A DNA stretch of 55,609 nt, from NCBI GenBank assembly GCA_903845125.1, contig CAIMWS010000164.1:1-55609 (forward strand). Reading direction: 5' to 3'. The translations under genes and the position numbers were made by a program. How positions within the stretch are numbered: the stretch's first letter is position 1; each line of letters begins with the position of its first letter. Source of the DNA: an uncultured Verrucomicrobiota bacterium (GTDB taxonomy: Bacteria > Verrucomicrobiota > Verrucomicrobiia > Limisphaerales > UBA1319). Shown piece by piece: positions 27,786-36,912 of the stretch. Under the pieces are notes generated by a model. The model was not told the origin of the DNA. It was given only the letters and a program-made list of their open reading frames with translations, and searched no databases.

Positions 27786-28853
27786 TTATTGCACCTGGAT
27801 GTGTTTTCCGGAATTGGTGGAGGCGTAGCAAGCCGCCAGCACGCGCTGGCTTTGCAGGCCCAGTTGGGCATGATTGGCTGGCTCCCGCTGCTCCATCAGC
27901 GCCTGGCTGAATTCCTCGATTTCGGCCCGGTAGGTGTTGATTGGGGCGGGATTGACGGCCAGGTTTTCACCCCCGCTGCGGGCTTGTTGGGCATCGTAAC
28001 CGGTAGCCGCAGATTTCCGGGCAAACCGCATCTCACCTTGCGCACCTTGGCCGATGGTGCCGGAAGCCAGGATGCCCCCTTGGGAGCCGTAAAGTTCCAG
28101 CCGGTTTTGGCTGACTTCATCGGGCATGCAGAAAAAAGCATCCACCGCACCCAAAGCGCCGCTGGCAAACTGCAAGGAGACCAGGGCGCTGTCTTCAACC
28201 GCGTAAGAATGGACGGCCCGGTTCAGGAAGCAACTGACCGTGCGCACCGGCCCCAGGAACATTTCCAACAAATCAATACAATGGCCGCCCATGTCCATCA
28301 GCGAGCCGCCCCCGCTGGCCAGGGGATCCTGGCGCCAGGCGCCGGCCAGCGGTGGATACCAGCAGGAAAGTTGAGCGCGGCCAAAGACCGGCTGGCCAAT
28401 CTGGCCTTCCTGGATCAACCGCAAAGCGGCTTGGTGCTGGGTGTTAAACCGCATCATGAAGGCCGTGCCCAGCGTGACCCTCTGCTGCTGGCAGGCGGCG
28501 ATCATGGTTTCCGCTTCCGCCACGGTCAGTCCCAGCGGTTTTTCGCAAAGCACGTGCTTGCCCGCGGCAGCACATTGCAGGGTTTGCTCGCAGTGGAATT
28601 GCGGAGGTGAGGCCAGGTATACGGCATCAATTCCAGCTTCCAGCAAAGCGGCCAGGCTGCTGGCGGGTTGGGCGCCGAACTGGCAGGCGACCTCCGCGTT
28701 GGCTGCCGCCTGGGTATCATATACGGCGATCAATTTGGCGTTAGGCGCGGCCAGGATCCCTTCGGGAATTGTCCGGCGCCGGGCGATGCCACCCGAGCCG
28801 ATTACCCCCCATCGAATTGGCGGATTCATATTGTTAAAGTTACGCACAGGCAT
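27786..28853 (-). CDS. Gfo/Idh/MocA-family oxidoreductase
   Basis: A 355-aa NAD(P)-dependent sugar dehydrogenase-type protein. The Rossmann motif is GVIGSGGIA near residue 16; the family lysine is in CEKPLG; the catalytic-side histidine is in GGSLMDMGGHCIDL. No signal peptide is seen, so it is cytoplasmic. It is the third gene of a minus-strand operon between a DegT-type aminotransferase (44-nt gap) and the ceramidase-like gene. Substrate cannot be read from sequence; oxidation of a sugar hydroxyl to a ketone, to be aminated by the neighbour, is a reasonable inference. ATGs at 28853 and 28829 both lack a clear ribosome-binding site. Confidence 0.82.
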   Translation of the reverse strand: MPVRNFNNMNPPIRWGVIGSGGIARRRTIPEGILAAPNAKLIAVYDTQAAANAEVACQFGAQPASSLAALLEAGIDAVYLASPPQFHCEQTLQCAAAGKHVLCEKPLGLTVAEAETMIAACQQQRVTLGTAFMMRFNTQHQAALRLIQEGQIGQPVFGRAQLSCWYPPLAGAWRQDPLASGGGSLMDMGGHCIDLLEMFLGPVRTVSCFLNRAVHSYAVEDSALVSLQFASGALGAVDAFFCMPDEVSQNRLELYGSQGGILASGTIGQGAQGEMRFARKSAATGYDAQQARSGGENLAVNPAPINTYRAEIEEFSQALMEQREPANHAQLGLQSQRVLAACYASTNSGKHIQVQ

Positions 28854-28897
28854 TTTGTTTCATCCAGGCATGCATGGCTGTTCAGTTCCTCGGACGA

Positions 28898-30175
28898 TTA
28901 TTTGGCGTAGGCGCGGATGACTTTGCGCAGGGCTTCGCCAATTTGCTCGCAGTGGTGGGGTTCGTAAGTGGGAAACGAAAAACAGGTAAAGGTGTGGTCC
29001 TGGTGCCAGAGCGCATGGGGCACTTCCACTTTTGTATAGTCCGCGCTGGCCGGGGAAGTGTATTCCCTGGACTTGAACGGGAATCCTGACCGCCCGAAGG
29101 CCTGGCCTTCCCGGAAGGCTCGTTCGGTATGGCATTGCGGCCAAAAAACCTTCCAGCAGGGCGCGCCTTCGGCCCCCACCGCTTTCACGAATTGCCCTAT
29201 GTCGCAGTGCATGTTTTCGATGTCGAGCGAAAAGGCCATTACATACCATCCATTTTGGCGCTCGGGGGTGTCGATGGGCCGGAATTTGATCAATGGTTCG
29301 TCTTGGAGGGCGTCCAGGATGATCCGGGCATTCCGCCGGCGCCGCGGCATATTCCAGGTGTCCATGCGGTCCAATTCCGCCAAGCCAATGGCCGACTGCA
29401 TTTCGGTCATGCGATAGTTCCAGCCAACCTGGTTGTGGATGTAGGAGAGTTTTTGCTCCATTTCGAGCAAGTTCAGGCGATCACGAACATCATAGCCATG
29501 GTCACGGAAACTGCGCGCGGCCCACGCCAGGTCTTCGCTGTCGGTGGTCACCATGCCGCCTTCGCCACCGGTCGTGAAAGTCTTATTCTGGCAAAAACTG
29601 CAGCCGGCAATGTCCCCCAGGGTTCCGGTTTTCCGTCCCTTGTAAATCCCGCCAAAAGCTTCGGCGTTATCCTCCACCACGAACAATTTGTGCTTCCTGG
29701 CAAAGGCCAGCACGGGATCCATATCGCAGACATTGCCATATAGATGCACGGGCATCACCGCTTTGGTCCGCTCATTGACGAGTTTTTCAGCCGATTCCAC
29801 GCTGAGGCAATGATCCTCCAGGTTCACATCCGCGAAGCGGGGAATGGCTCCGGCCTGGACAATCGAGAAACTGCTGGCGATGAACGTATAGCTGGGCACT
29901 ATGACTTCGTCACCCGGGCCAATCCCCAGCACCGAGAGCCCCACATGCAGGGCGGCGGTGCCGGTAGCCACACTGATGGCGTAACGGCTCCCCTGCCAGG
30001 CTGCGAAACGTTTTTCAAACTCCATTCCCCGGCGGCCGGTCCAATAATTCACTTTTCCCGAGCGCAGGGTATCGGTTACCGCCTGGATTGCCGGTTCGTC
30101 GAACGCCGGCCAATGCGGCAGCGCATCTTTGACGGCCCGGGGACCGCCATGCAGGGCGAGGGTATAGGTGCTCAT
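28898..30175 (-). CDS. DegT/DnrJ/EryC1/StrS-family PLP aminotransferase
   Basis: A 425-aa type I-fold PLP enzyme. The internal aldimine lysine is K198 in CQNKTFTTGGEGG, the PLP-ring aspartate is D169 in VVEDNAEAFG, and TGTAALHV forms the phosphate loop. The family transfers an amino group to keto-sugars (or is a related sugar dehydratase). It lies between two Gfo/Idh/MocA genes, with gaps of 34 and 44 nt, an arrangement that fits dehydrogenase-plus-aminotransferase modification of a sugar, as in kanosamine-type pathways. The exact sugar is unknown. Key active-site residues appear intact. Confidence 0.87.
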   Translation of the reverse strand: MSTYTLALHGGPRAVKDALPHWPAFDEPAIQAVTDTLRSGKVNYWTGRRGMEFEKRFAAWQGSRYAISVATGTAALHVGLSVLGIGPGDEVIVPSYTFIASSFSIVQAGAIPRFADVNLEDHCLSVESAEKLVNERTKAVMPVHLYGNVCDMDPVLAFARKHKLFVVEDNAEAFGGIYKGRKTGTLGDIAGCSFCQNKTFTTGGEGGMVTTDSEDLAWAARSFRDHGYDVRDRLNLLEMEQKLSYIHNQVGWNYRMTEMQSAIGLAELDRMDTWNMPRRRRNARIILDALQDEPLIKFRPIDTPERQNGWYVMAFSLDIENMHCDIGQFVKAVGAEGAPCWKVFWPQCHTERAFREGQAFGRSGFPFKSREYTSPASADYTKVEVPHALWHQDHTFTCFSFPTYEPHHCEQIGEALRKVIRAYAK

Positions 30176-30209
30176 AATGCGGTTTGCTTTGTTTCAGTAT
30201 GATTGGAGC

Positions 30210-31280
30210 TCAGTGCTGATCGAGTATTTCAGCCATTTTTACCGGGCGCCGCTCCCGGCAGGATAAATCCGCCGCAAAAATGACCTCATGCGTCCGGACG
30301 GCTTCGTCGAGGTTCGTCAGCGGCATCGGCACACCGCGTTTGAGTGCGTCGAAAAAGGCGTCAAACTGGGTTTGGTAAGGATGGTCGGCCACGTCACCCG
30401 AATCGACCGGTTTGAAACCGAGCTGGCTCCACGAATTTCGATTCAGGCCCTCGATGAGGTTCGAGTGGAATTTGTTATCCAGCAGGGAGCCTTCGCTCCC
30501 GACCAGGTGGGTATGGAAATAATATGGCTGCCAGCAATCGATCACGGAGGCCACCTTGCCCATCCGGCCATCCTGGAACCGCAGCACGGTGACCGTAGTG
30601 GGTGGATATTCGTAAGGCGCGTAAGTGGCGCTGGTGGATTTCGCGCCGCAAGAATACACCTCCTCGACTTCGCCGCCCATGCACAACAGCAGGGCATCCA
30701 TGGCGTGGCACCCGGCTTCCAGCAGGCTGCTGCCGCAACCGGCCATGGTGGTACACCATTCAAACTCACGATACCAGGGGCCGATCCCGTGGTAGTAATC
30801 GATTTCCCCGTAATGCACCTGCCCCAGCCAGCCGCGGTCGATCAGTGATTTCACCGCCCGGAATTGGGCCGAAAAGCGCAGCTCGAAACAGAGGCAAAAT
30901 TGGACCCCTGCCCGGCGGACCTCGCGTTCCACCTCCCGCAGTTCCGCCAAGGACAAAGCCAGCGGTTTTTCAGCGATAATGTGTTTGCCAGCCCGCGCGG
31001 CGGCGATGATCTGGGCGGGATGTTGCTGGTGGTAACTGCAAATGGAAACCACATCCAGTTCCGGATTCTTGAGCATGGCATCCAAATCGGTATAGATCTG
31101 GAGGGGACAGCCATGTTTGGCGGAGAGTTCGCGGGCATCCAAATTCCGGGAGGAACAGATCGCGGTCACTCTGCCGGCAGCCCCGGCGTTGATGGCGGCG
31201 ATATGCGCTTCCGCCGCCCAGCCATAGCCCACGATGCCGATATTAAACTTTTTCATGCTCAGATGCGGTTCAGAAGCCAT
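30210..31280 (-). CDS. Gfo/Idh/MocA-family oxidoreductase, first gene of the operon
   Basis: A 356-aa protein with the Rossmann motif GIVGYGWAAEAH (residues 15-26), the EKPLALS lysine motif and a GSSLLEAGCHAMDAL segment with the usual histidine. It differs clearly from the second Gfo/Idh/MocA protein of the operon, so the two probably act on different intermediates or in opposite directions. The start at 31280 is well supported by GGAGG with a 6-nt spacing; an ATG at 31256 fits the Rossmann start but has a much weaker site. The DegT aminotransferase gene follows after 34 nt. Confidence 0.83.
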   Translation of the reverse strand: MASEPHLSMKKFNIGIVGYGWAAEAHIAAINAGAAGRVTAICSSRNLDARELSAKHGCPLQIYTDLDAMLKNPELDVVSICSYHQQHPAQIIAAARAGKHIIAEKPLALSLAELREVEREVRRAGVQFCLCFELRFSAQFRAVKSLIDRGWLGQVHYGEIDYYHGIGPWYREFEWCTTMAGCGSSLLEAGCHAMDALLLCMGGEVEEVYSCGAKSTSATYAPYEYPPTTVTVLRFQDGRMGKVASVIDCWQPYYFHTHLVGSEGSLLDNKFHSNLIEGLNRNSWSQLGFKPVDSGDVADHPYQTQFDAFFDALKRGVPMPLTNLDEAVRTHEVIFAADLSCRERRPVKMAEILDQH

Positions 31281-31374
31281 TCAATACCTCCGCGAGGTCT
31301 TTGGCAATAGAAAGCGGTGATTGGCACGCACCACCGATGGCCCTGAACTCGGCGCACCGAAGGTTTGGTTGTCC

Positions 31375-31404
31375 TTGTAAAGGCACGCTGTTTGGAACTA
31401 AAAT
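31375..31404 (+). promoter_or_regulatory. Putative promoter of yggS with leaderless geometry
   Basis: TTGTAA (31375-31380), an 18-nt spacer and TAAAAT (31399-31404, five of six). The GTG start at 31411 lies 6 nt after the -10 box, about where transcription should begin. No Shine-Dalgarno sequence is present. Confidence 0.4.
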
Positions 31405-31410
31405 GGCAGC

Positions 31411-32088
31411 GTGGAACTAGCTGAAAACTTGAACAAAATCCAGGTTCTGATCTCGGCGGCCTGTGAGCGTAGCAGGCGGGAGCCCGGTTCGGTAACCTTG
31501 CTGGCGGTCACCAAAAAACAGCCTCCGGAACGGATCCGTGAGGCGGCGGAACTCGGCTTGAGCTTGTTTGGTGAGAACCGGGTGCAGGAGGCCAAGCTGA
31601 AAATCGGGATGTGCCCCAACCGTCTGCGCTGGCATCTGATCGGGCATCTGCAATCCAACAAATGCCGGGACGCCGTTCATTTTTTTGGGATGATCCAAAG
31701 CGTGGACAGCCTGGGCCTGGCCCAGGAGCTGAATAAATGTTGTGAAAAATCAGGCAAGAGGATGCCGATCCTTCTGGAGGTCAACGTGGCTGGTGAAGCC
31801 AGTAAATTTGGGTATAAGCCGGAAGCCGTTTTGCGTGATTTGAAGGCGTTGAATGAATTCAAGAAACTGGAAATCCACGGCTTGATGACCATTGCCCCCT
31901 GGACCTTGGAACCAGAAAAGGTCCGTCCAGTATTCCGCCGGTTGCGTGAATTGAAGGTGCAATGTGAACAAGAGTTGGGGGTTCCGCTGCCCCATTTAAG
32001 CATGGGCATGAGCGGGGATTTTGAGGTAGCCATCGAGGAGGGGGCTACGATCATCCGGCTGGGAACGGCCTTGTTCGGAGATCGGTAG
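31411..32088 (+). CDS. yggS: YggS/PROSC-family pyridoxal phosphate homeostasis protein
   Basis: A 225-aa alanine-racemase-fold PLP-binding protein, normal length for the family. The PLP lysine is K35 in LLAVTKKQP; further landmarks are FGENRVQE, WHLIGHLQSNK, LEVNVAGEASKFG, GLMTIAP, and LSMGMSGDFEVAIEEGATIIRLGTALFG. It buffers PLP and shows no racemase domain partner. The start is GTG; the encoded N-terminus (ELAENLNKI) aligns with family members. It is divergent from the sugar-modification operon and is not linked to a septum or proline-synthesis gene as in some genomes. Confidence 0.92.
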   Translation: MELAENLNKIQVLISAACERSRREPGSVTLLAVTKKQPPERIREAAELGLSLFGENRVQEAKLKIGMCPNRLRWHLIGHLQSNKCRDAVHFFGMIQSVDSLGLAQELNKCCEKSGKRMPILLEVNVAGEASKFGYKPEAVLRDLKALNEFKKLEIHGLMTIAPWTLEPEKVRPVFRRLRELKVQCEQELGVPLPHLSMGMSGDFEVAIEEGATIIRLGTALFGDR

Positions 32089-32151
32089 TGAAAATAAAGT
32101 CCATGGTGATTGGGCGTGACTGGGGCTTTTGATTCGGCGAAAATTGGGCAT

Positions 32152-33636
32152 ATGAAACGCTGGATTTTGTCGCTTGTCCTGTTTTTGGGACCTTGGCTCG
32201 GCTTGCAGGCCCAGGCTGCCGCGCAGCGGCCCAACGTGCTTTTCATCCTCTGCGACGATCTCCGCTGGAACGCCATGAGTTGCGCCGGTCATCCGGCCTT
32301 GAAGACCCCCAATATCGATCGCCTGGCCGGTGAAGGGGTGCGGTTTGCGAACGCCTTTTGCACTACCTCGCTTTGCTCGCCCAGCCGGGCCTCGATTTTG
32401 ACCGGGTGCTATGCGCACAGCCATGGGGTGCGTGATAACTTCACAGAACTGCCCGCGAGCCGGATTCACTGGCCCATGCGCTTGCGCGAGGCGGGTTATG
32501 AGACTGCTTACGTGGGCAAATGGCACATGGGAGAGGACAACGACCAACCCCGCCCAGGCTTTGACTATTTCGCCACGCACAAAGGGCAGGGGAAATACTT
32601 CGGCACCGAGTGGAATCTCCACGGCGCCGGCGCAAAACCGATCCCCGGCTATTACACAACCGTCGTGACCGACCTGGCGCTGGAATGGCTCAGGCGGGAT
32701 CATGGTGGCAAACCGTGGGTGATGTGCGTGGGCCACAAAGCCCCGCACAGTTTTTATACGCCGGAGGAAAAGTATGCGCAGGTTTTCGATGCAGTGCGGG
32801 TTCCCTATCCAGATACCGCCTTCCACCTGGCAGGCAAACCGGCTTGGATCCAGGAGCGGCTATATACCTGGCATGGTATTTATGGCCCGTTGTTCGAGTG
32901 GCGGAAAAAGTTCCCCGACGACCGTCCCGCCGCGGTTAAGGATTTTGAGAACATGGTGCACGGTTACTGGGGCACGATCCTGAGTGTGGATGACAGTGTG
33001 GGGCGGTTGATCCAATTTCTGGAGGCCACGCGGCAACTGGACCATACCGTGGTCGTGTTTATGGGGGACAATGGCCTGCTCGAAGGGGAGCACGGCATGG
33101 TGGATAAACGCACCGCGCATGATCCCAGCCTGCGGATTCCGTTGCTGGTTCGCTTCCCCGCCCTGGCCCGGGGAAAAGTGATCCGCCAACAGGCGCTCAC
33201 TATCGATGTTGCCCCCAGCCTTTTGGAACTTTGCGGCGCGCCACCCCTGGCCGATATCCAGGGCCGTTCGTGGGTAAACCTGGTGCACCAGGGGGACCCC
33301 GCCTGGCGCAAGGCGTGGTTTTACGAGTATAATTACGAAAAACAGTTTCCTTATACCCCCAACGTGCGCGCGGTCCGAACGGACCGATGGAAATATATCC
33401 ATTACCCACATGGCGATGGATCGCCTGACCGCCACCTGGCCGAGCTTTACGATTTACAGAATGATCCAGAGGAACGCCATAACCTGGCTGCCGATGGCGC
33501 CCATGAAAATGTCGCCGCTGATTTGATAGGAGAACTGGCCCGGTTGATGAAGGCCACCGGACTGGAAGCCGGAAATGATAAAATGCCGATCGATGAAGGC
33601 ATCCGCAAGGAATTGCCGGACCAGAAAATCCGCTGA
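32152..33636 (+). CDS. Secreted formylglycine-dependent sulfatase (S1 family)
   Basis: A 494-aa protein with a signal peptide at about 1-24. The sulfatase signature CSPSR (75-79) followed by ASILTG provides C75, converted to formylglycine by an FGE-type enzyme (not in the window). Metal ligands are visible in D35-D36 (LFILCDDLRWN) and in GDNGLLEGEHG; K and H residues around WHMGE and GHKAPH are also typical. It is a candidate desulfating enzyme for sulfated polysaccharides and heads a plus-strand trio with an (alpha/alpha)6 protein and a CE1-type esterase. The specific sulfated sugar cannot be deduced. Confidence 0.9.
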   Translation: MKRWILSLVLFLGPWLGLQAQAAAQRPNVLFILCDDLRWNAMSCAGHPALKTPNIDRLAGEGVRFANAFCTTSLCSPSRASILTGCYAHSHGVRDNFTELPASRIHWPMRLREAGYETAYVGKWHMGEDNDQPRPGFDYFATHKGQGKYFGTEWNLHGAGAKPIPGYYTTVVTDLALEWLRRDHGGKPWVMCVGHKAPHSFYTPEEKYAQVFDAVRVPYPDTAFHLAGKPAWIQERLYTWHGIYGPLFEWRKKFPDDRPAAVKDFENMVHGYWGTILSVDDSVGRLIQFLEATRQLDHTVVVFMGDNGLLEGEHGMVDKRTAHDPSLRIPLLVRFPALARGKVIRQQALTIDVAPSLLELCGAPPLADIQGRSWVNLVHQGDPAWRKAWFYEYNYEKQFPYTPNVRAVRTDRWKYIHYPHGDGSPDRHLAELYDLQNDPEERHNLAADGAHENVAADLIGELARLMKATGLEAGNDKMPIDEGIRKELPDQKIR

Positions 33637-33680
33637 CCATCGGTGCTGGAACTGGCCTCCAGCGCCAACCATGCCAACCT

Positions 33681-33706
33681 TGAAAAACCTTTATGAAAAA
33701 CCTTTT
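33681..33706 (+). repeat. 13-nt tandem duplication over a start codon
   Basis: TGAAAAACCTTTA (33681-33693) is followed directly by TGAAAAACCTTTT (33694-33706), 12 of 13 bases identical. The second copy contains the start codon of the next gene (33693-33695). It may be a recent replication-slippage event. Confidence 0.7.
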
Positions 33707-35777
33707 TGCCGCCGGTTTGGTTTTTTGTTCCCTGGGGAACCTGGATGCAGCTGAGGTCATTGACCGCCGGGCACTGGTGATTCGCCACAACCTCGAATGG
33801 AATGAATTGAAAGGGGAGATTCCCCTTGGCAACGGGGAATTCTGCTTCAACACCGACGCCACCGGTTTGCAGACTTTTGGCGGCAGTACCCTGTCGCACT
33901 GGGCCTGGCATTCGGCGCCGCTGCCGCCCGGATCAGTCATGGGTGATGTTCCTCCTACGGGAACTATCGAGCGGGGGCGGATCACCGGGCCGATGCGAAA
34001 AGCCGCTGAGCGGGGCGATCTCGACGGATGGATGTTCAGAAACCCTCACCCGGCCAATCTGGCCCGCCTGCGGTTGGTTCAGGCTGATGGCTCGGCTTTG
34101 ACGCCCGGCCGGATTACGAAATTAAAAAGGACATTCGATTTATGGACCGGACTGCACCGGAGCCGCTTTGAGGTGGATGGGAAACCGGTCCAGGTGGAAA
34201 CCTGCGTTCATCCGAGGCTGGATTTGGTGGCGGTGCGGGCGGAGTCGCCGCTGCTGGGGAATGGGAAGTTGGTATTGGTCCTGGATTTTCCTTACCCCGC
34301 GGCCATGGGGGGGGCTTGGGTCGGCGACTGGAAACATCCTGAGGCACACACCAGCGAACTGGTGAAGAAGGAGGACAAAAGATCGGGCAGCCTGCGGCGG
34401 ACCGCTGATGCGCTAACCTATATCGCCAGCCTGGCTTGGGGATCCGGTTGCGATTTCAGGCCTGTGGCCAATGCAGCGTTGGGAAACCACCGTTTCCTGG
34501 TGGTGGGTGGAGGGGATGGACGCTGCGAATTGGTTTGTGCTTTCTCCAGCCAGGTTCTGGAGACGTTGCCCACGGTGGAGGAAACCCAGCTCGCTGCCGC
34601 CCGGCATTGGCCGGAGTTTTGGCAAAGTGGCGGGGCCATTGATTTGTCGCAAAGCAAGGATGCGCGCTGGCGCGAATTGGAGCGGCGGATCGTTCTTTCC
34701 CAATACCACATGGCGGCCCAATCTGCCGGAAGCTGGCCTTCGGCGGAGATCGGTTTGATGGGAGTGGACTTTTGGAGTGGGCAATTCCATATGGAAATGG
34801 TTTGGTGGCACCTGGCCCATTTTGGCCTGTGGGATCGCTGGCCGCTGGCCGGCCGGGCGTTGGGGTGTTACGAAAAGTTCCTCCCCGTGGCGCGCCAGTT
34901 GGCAGGGCAGTTTGATTACCAGGGAGCGCGCTGGGGCAAGCAGGTTGGGCCGGAAGGCCGCACGGCGCCTTGGGACGGCAGCTTTGTCCTGCATTGGCAA
35001 CAGCCGCACCCGATATTTTTCGCTGAGCTGGAATACCGTTTGCAGCCCACGCGGCAGACCTTGGAAAAGTGGCGGGACGTTGTTTTTGCCACCGCCGACT
35101 ACATGGCTGATTTCCCAACCGCCGACCAGGGCGGGATCCGCCACCTGGCACCCATCATGCCGCCGAGCGAACAAGGTGTCACCCGGGATACGGTTTTTGA
35201 TCTGGCATACTGGCGGTGGGGGCTTGACCAAGCCCAACGCTGGCGGGAAAGGATGGGGCTGGCACGGGAGCCAAAGTGGGATGAGGTGCGGCGGAATTTG
35301 GCTCCGCTGCCGACGGTGGACAAGGTTTTTGTGCATTCCGCCGATTGGACTGATACCTATCTGAAACGGGCTTGGGAACATCCGGATCCCATCGGCGTGC
35401 TGGGCATGCTGCCCCCTTTGGAAGGCGTGGATTTTGAGACGGCACGCCGCACCGTGCACAAGGTATGGCAAACCTGGGATTGGAACCGGTGCTGGGGGTG
35501 GGATTTCCCTTGGATGGCCATGGCCGCGGCCCGGGTTGGTGAGCCGCGGATGGCGGTGGATGCCTTGCTCAAGGAGGCTGGCAGCAAAAACCGCTACGAT
35601 CAGCGCGGGGTGAATACGGGCGGCCCTTGCCCTTATTTGCCCGGCAACGGCGGACTGCTTTATGCCGTGGCCATGATGGCCGCCGGCTGGGATGGGTGCC
35701 CCCAAAACCAAGCTCCCGGTTTCCCCAGCGATGGCAGTTGGGTGGTGCGGTGGGAAGGGCTTAAAAAGGCTCCTTGA
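33693..35777 (+). CDS. Secreted (alpha/alpha)6-type glycoside hydrolase-like protein, family unclear
   Basis: A 694-aa protein with a signal peptide at about 1-19. The N-terminal beta domain has IPLGNGEFCFNTDATG, like GH65/GH95-clan proteins. The helical domain contains DFWSGQFHMEMVWWHLAHF and a later WDWNRCWGWDFPWMAMAAAR segment; the first resembles the carboxylate-bearing loop of GH65-type enzymes, so the E of HMEM is a candidate acid. I cannot assign it to a described family. It sits 56 nt after the sulfatase and 64 nt before the esterase, so the three likely act on one sulfated, acylated polysaccharide. Confidence 0.6.
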   Translation: MKNLFAAGLVFCSLGNLDAAEVIDRRALVIRHNLEWNELKGEIPLGNGEFCFNTDATGLQTFGGSTLSHWAWHSAPLPPGSVMGDVPPTGTIERGRITGPMRKAAERGDLDGWMFRNPHPANLARLRLVQADGSALTPGRITKLKRTFDLWTGLHRSRFEVDGKPVQVETCVHPRLDLVAVRAESPLLGNGKLVLVLDFPYPAAMGGAWVGDWKHPEAHTSELVKKEDKRSGSLRRTADALTYIASLAWGSGCDFRPVANAALGNHRFLVVGGGDGRCELVCAFSSQVLETLPTVEETQLAAARHWPEFWQSGGAIDLSQSKDARWRELERRIVLSQYHMAAQSAGSWPSAEIGLMGVDFWSGQFHMEMVWWHLAHFGLWDRWPLAGRALGCYEKFLPVARQLAGQFDYQGARWGKQVGPEGRTAPWDGSFVLHWQQPHPIFFAELEYRLQPTRQTLEKWRDVVFATADYMADFPTADQGGIRHLAPIMPPSEQGVTRDTVFDLAYWRWGLDQAQRWRERMGLAREPKWDEVRRNLAPLPTVDKVFVHSADWTDTYLKRAWEHPDPIGVLGMLPPLEGVDFETARRTVHKVWQTWDWNRCWGWDFPWMAMAAARVGEPRMAVDALLKEAGSKNRYDQRGVNTGGPCPYLPGNGGLLYAVAMMAAGWDGCPQNQAPGFPSDGSWVVRWEGLKKAP

Positions 35778-35841
35778 ACCAAGGCCATGCTGGCGCTTGG
35801 CCACGATCGCGAGACATCACTGCCGGGAATCATTTGAACCT

Positions 35842-36762
35842 ATGAACCTAACTGGTAACTTGCTGTTGATGGCGATGTTCGTATCGCAGGCCTGGGGACA
35901 ATCCGATCCGCTCCCTCCCGGAGACCATTTGCGGGGCTTGATCATCGGCGGGCAAAAACGTTCCTACCTGATGCATATTCCGGCCCGGCACGATCCCAAC
36001 CAACCGGCCCCGGTAGTCCTGGCGCTGCATGGGGCGGCGATGAATGGACCGATGATGGCGGTTTTCTGCGGCCTGAATGTGAACTCGGATGAGGCTGGTT
36101 TCATTGCGGTCTATCCCAGCGGCACCGGCGCCGGCCCATTTCTGGTTTGGAATGCTGGCGGTTTCGGCGGCAAGCAGGCCGAGGGGCGGGTGGATGATGT
36201 CGCCTTTATCAGCCGGGTGATCGATGAAGTGGCCAAGTCGGTCAAGGTGGATACCAACCGGGTGTATGCCTGCGGCATGAGCAATGGCGCGATGATGTGC
36301 TACCGGCTTGCCGCTGAGCTTTCAGACCGGATTGCTGCCATCGCGCCCGTGGCGGGCACCATTGCCATCAGCGAAAGCAAGCCGAAACGCCCCGTCCCAG
36401 TGCTGCATTTCCACGGCACGGAAGATGCCTTGGTGCCCTTCGCGCGATCCGCAGGGAAAAGGCAATCGTTCATGCGGCTCAAGGGTGCGGAAGAGTCGGT
36501 GCTGGCCTGGGTGGCGCTCAATGGCTGCCTGGCGGAACCCCGGCTGGAAGTGCTTTCAAAAGCCGGCGATGAATTGAAGGTTACCCGGAAAACATATTCC
36601 GGCGGGAGGAACGGTTCCGAAGCGGTTTTGGTGACTATTGAAGGTGGCGGCCATACCTGGCCGGGCATGAAACCGATGGTCAGTTTTATAGGTAAATCGG
36701 CCACGAATGTGTCCGCCAATGCGCTGATTTGGGATTTTTTCAGCCGCCATCCCATGAAGTAG
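35842..36762 (+). CDS. Secreted CE1/PHB-depolymerase-like esterase
   Basis: A 306-aa alpha/beta hydrolase with a signal peptide at about 1-19. The catalytic triad is readable: S147 in GMSNGA, D195 in HGTEDALVPF and H271 in GGGHTWPG, the pattern of the polyhydroxybutyrate depolymerase/feruloyl esterase (LpqC-like) group. The oxyanion region is LALHGAAMNG. Given the neighbours (sulfatase, glycosidase-like), removal of acyl or feruloyl groups from a polysaccharide is more likely than polyester degradation. The ATG at 35842 opens the signal peptide; an upstream in-frame extension would overlap the previous gene. Confidence 0.83.
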   Translation: MNLTGNLLLMAMFVSQAWGQSDPLPPGDHLRGLIIGGQKRSYLMHIPARHDPNQPAPVVLALHGAAMNGPMMAVFCGLNVNSDEAGFIAVYPSGTGAGPFLVWNAGGFGGKQAEGRVDDVAFISRVIDEVAKSVKVDTNRVYACGMSNGAMMCYRLAAELSDRIAAIAPVAGTIAISESKPKRPVPVLHFHGTEDALVPFARSAGKRQSFMRLKGAEESVLAWVALNGCLAEPRLEVLSKAGDELKVTRKTYSGGRNGSEAVLVTIEGGGHTWPGMKPMVSFIGKSATNVSANALIWDFFSRHPMK

Positions 36763-36840
36763 GAGCCAGCCTTCCGCAGGCAAGTCAGTAGTGCCAATGA
36801 AGGATAATCACCCTGATTGGCGGGGAAAAGCCAGCGCCAC

Positions 36841-36861
36841 AAAAAACCGGGCAGCCCGGCT
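36841..36861 (-). terminator. Rho-independent terminator of the respiratory operon
   Basis: Read on the minus strand, CCGGG-CTG-CCCGG forms a GC-only stem (extendable by G-U and A-U pairs) followed directly by six T (36846-36841). It lies about 54 nt past the stop of the CydA-like/cytochrome c gene. The rest of 36763-36912 shows nothing else. Confidence 0.75.
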
Positions 36862-36912
36862 GCGGAATCCACCGCCGATTTCCCCAGGCTTGCTGAAGGG
36901 TTAAAGACCGGT

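Noticed and set aside
34413..35804. Long minus-strand open frame opposite the (alpha/alpha)6 gene
   Set aside because: The translation is proline/histidine-rich and shapeless; the sense frame has a signal peptide and glycosidase-like motifs.
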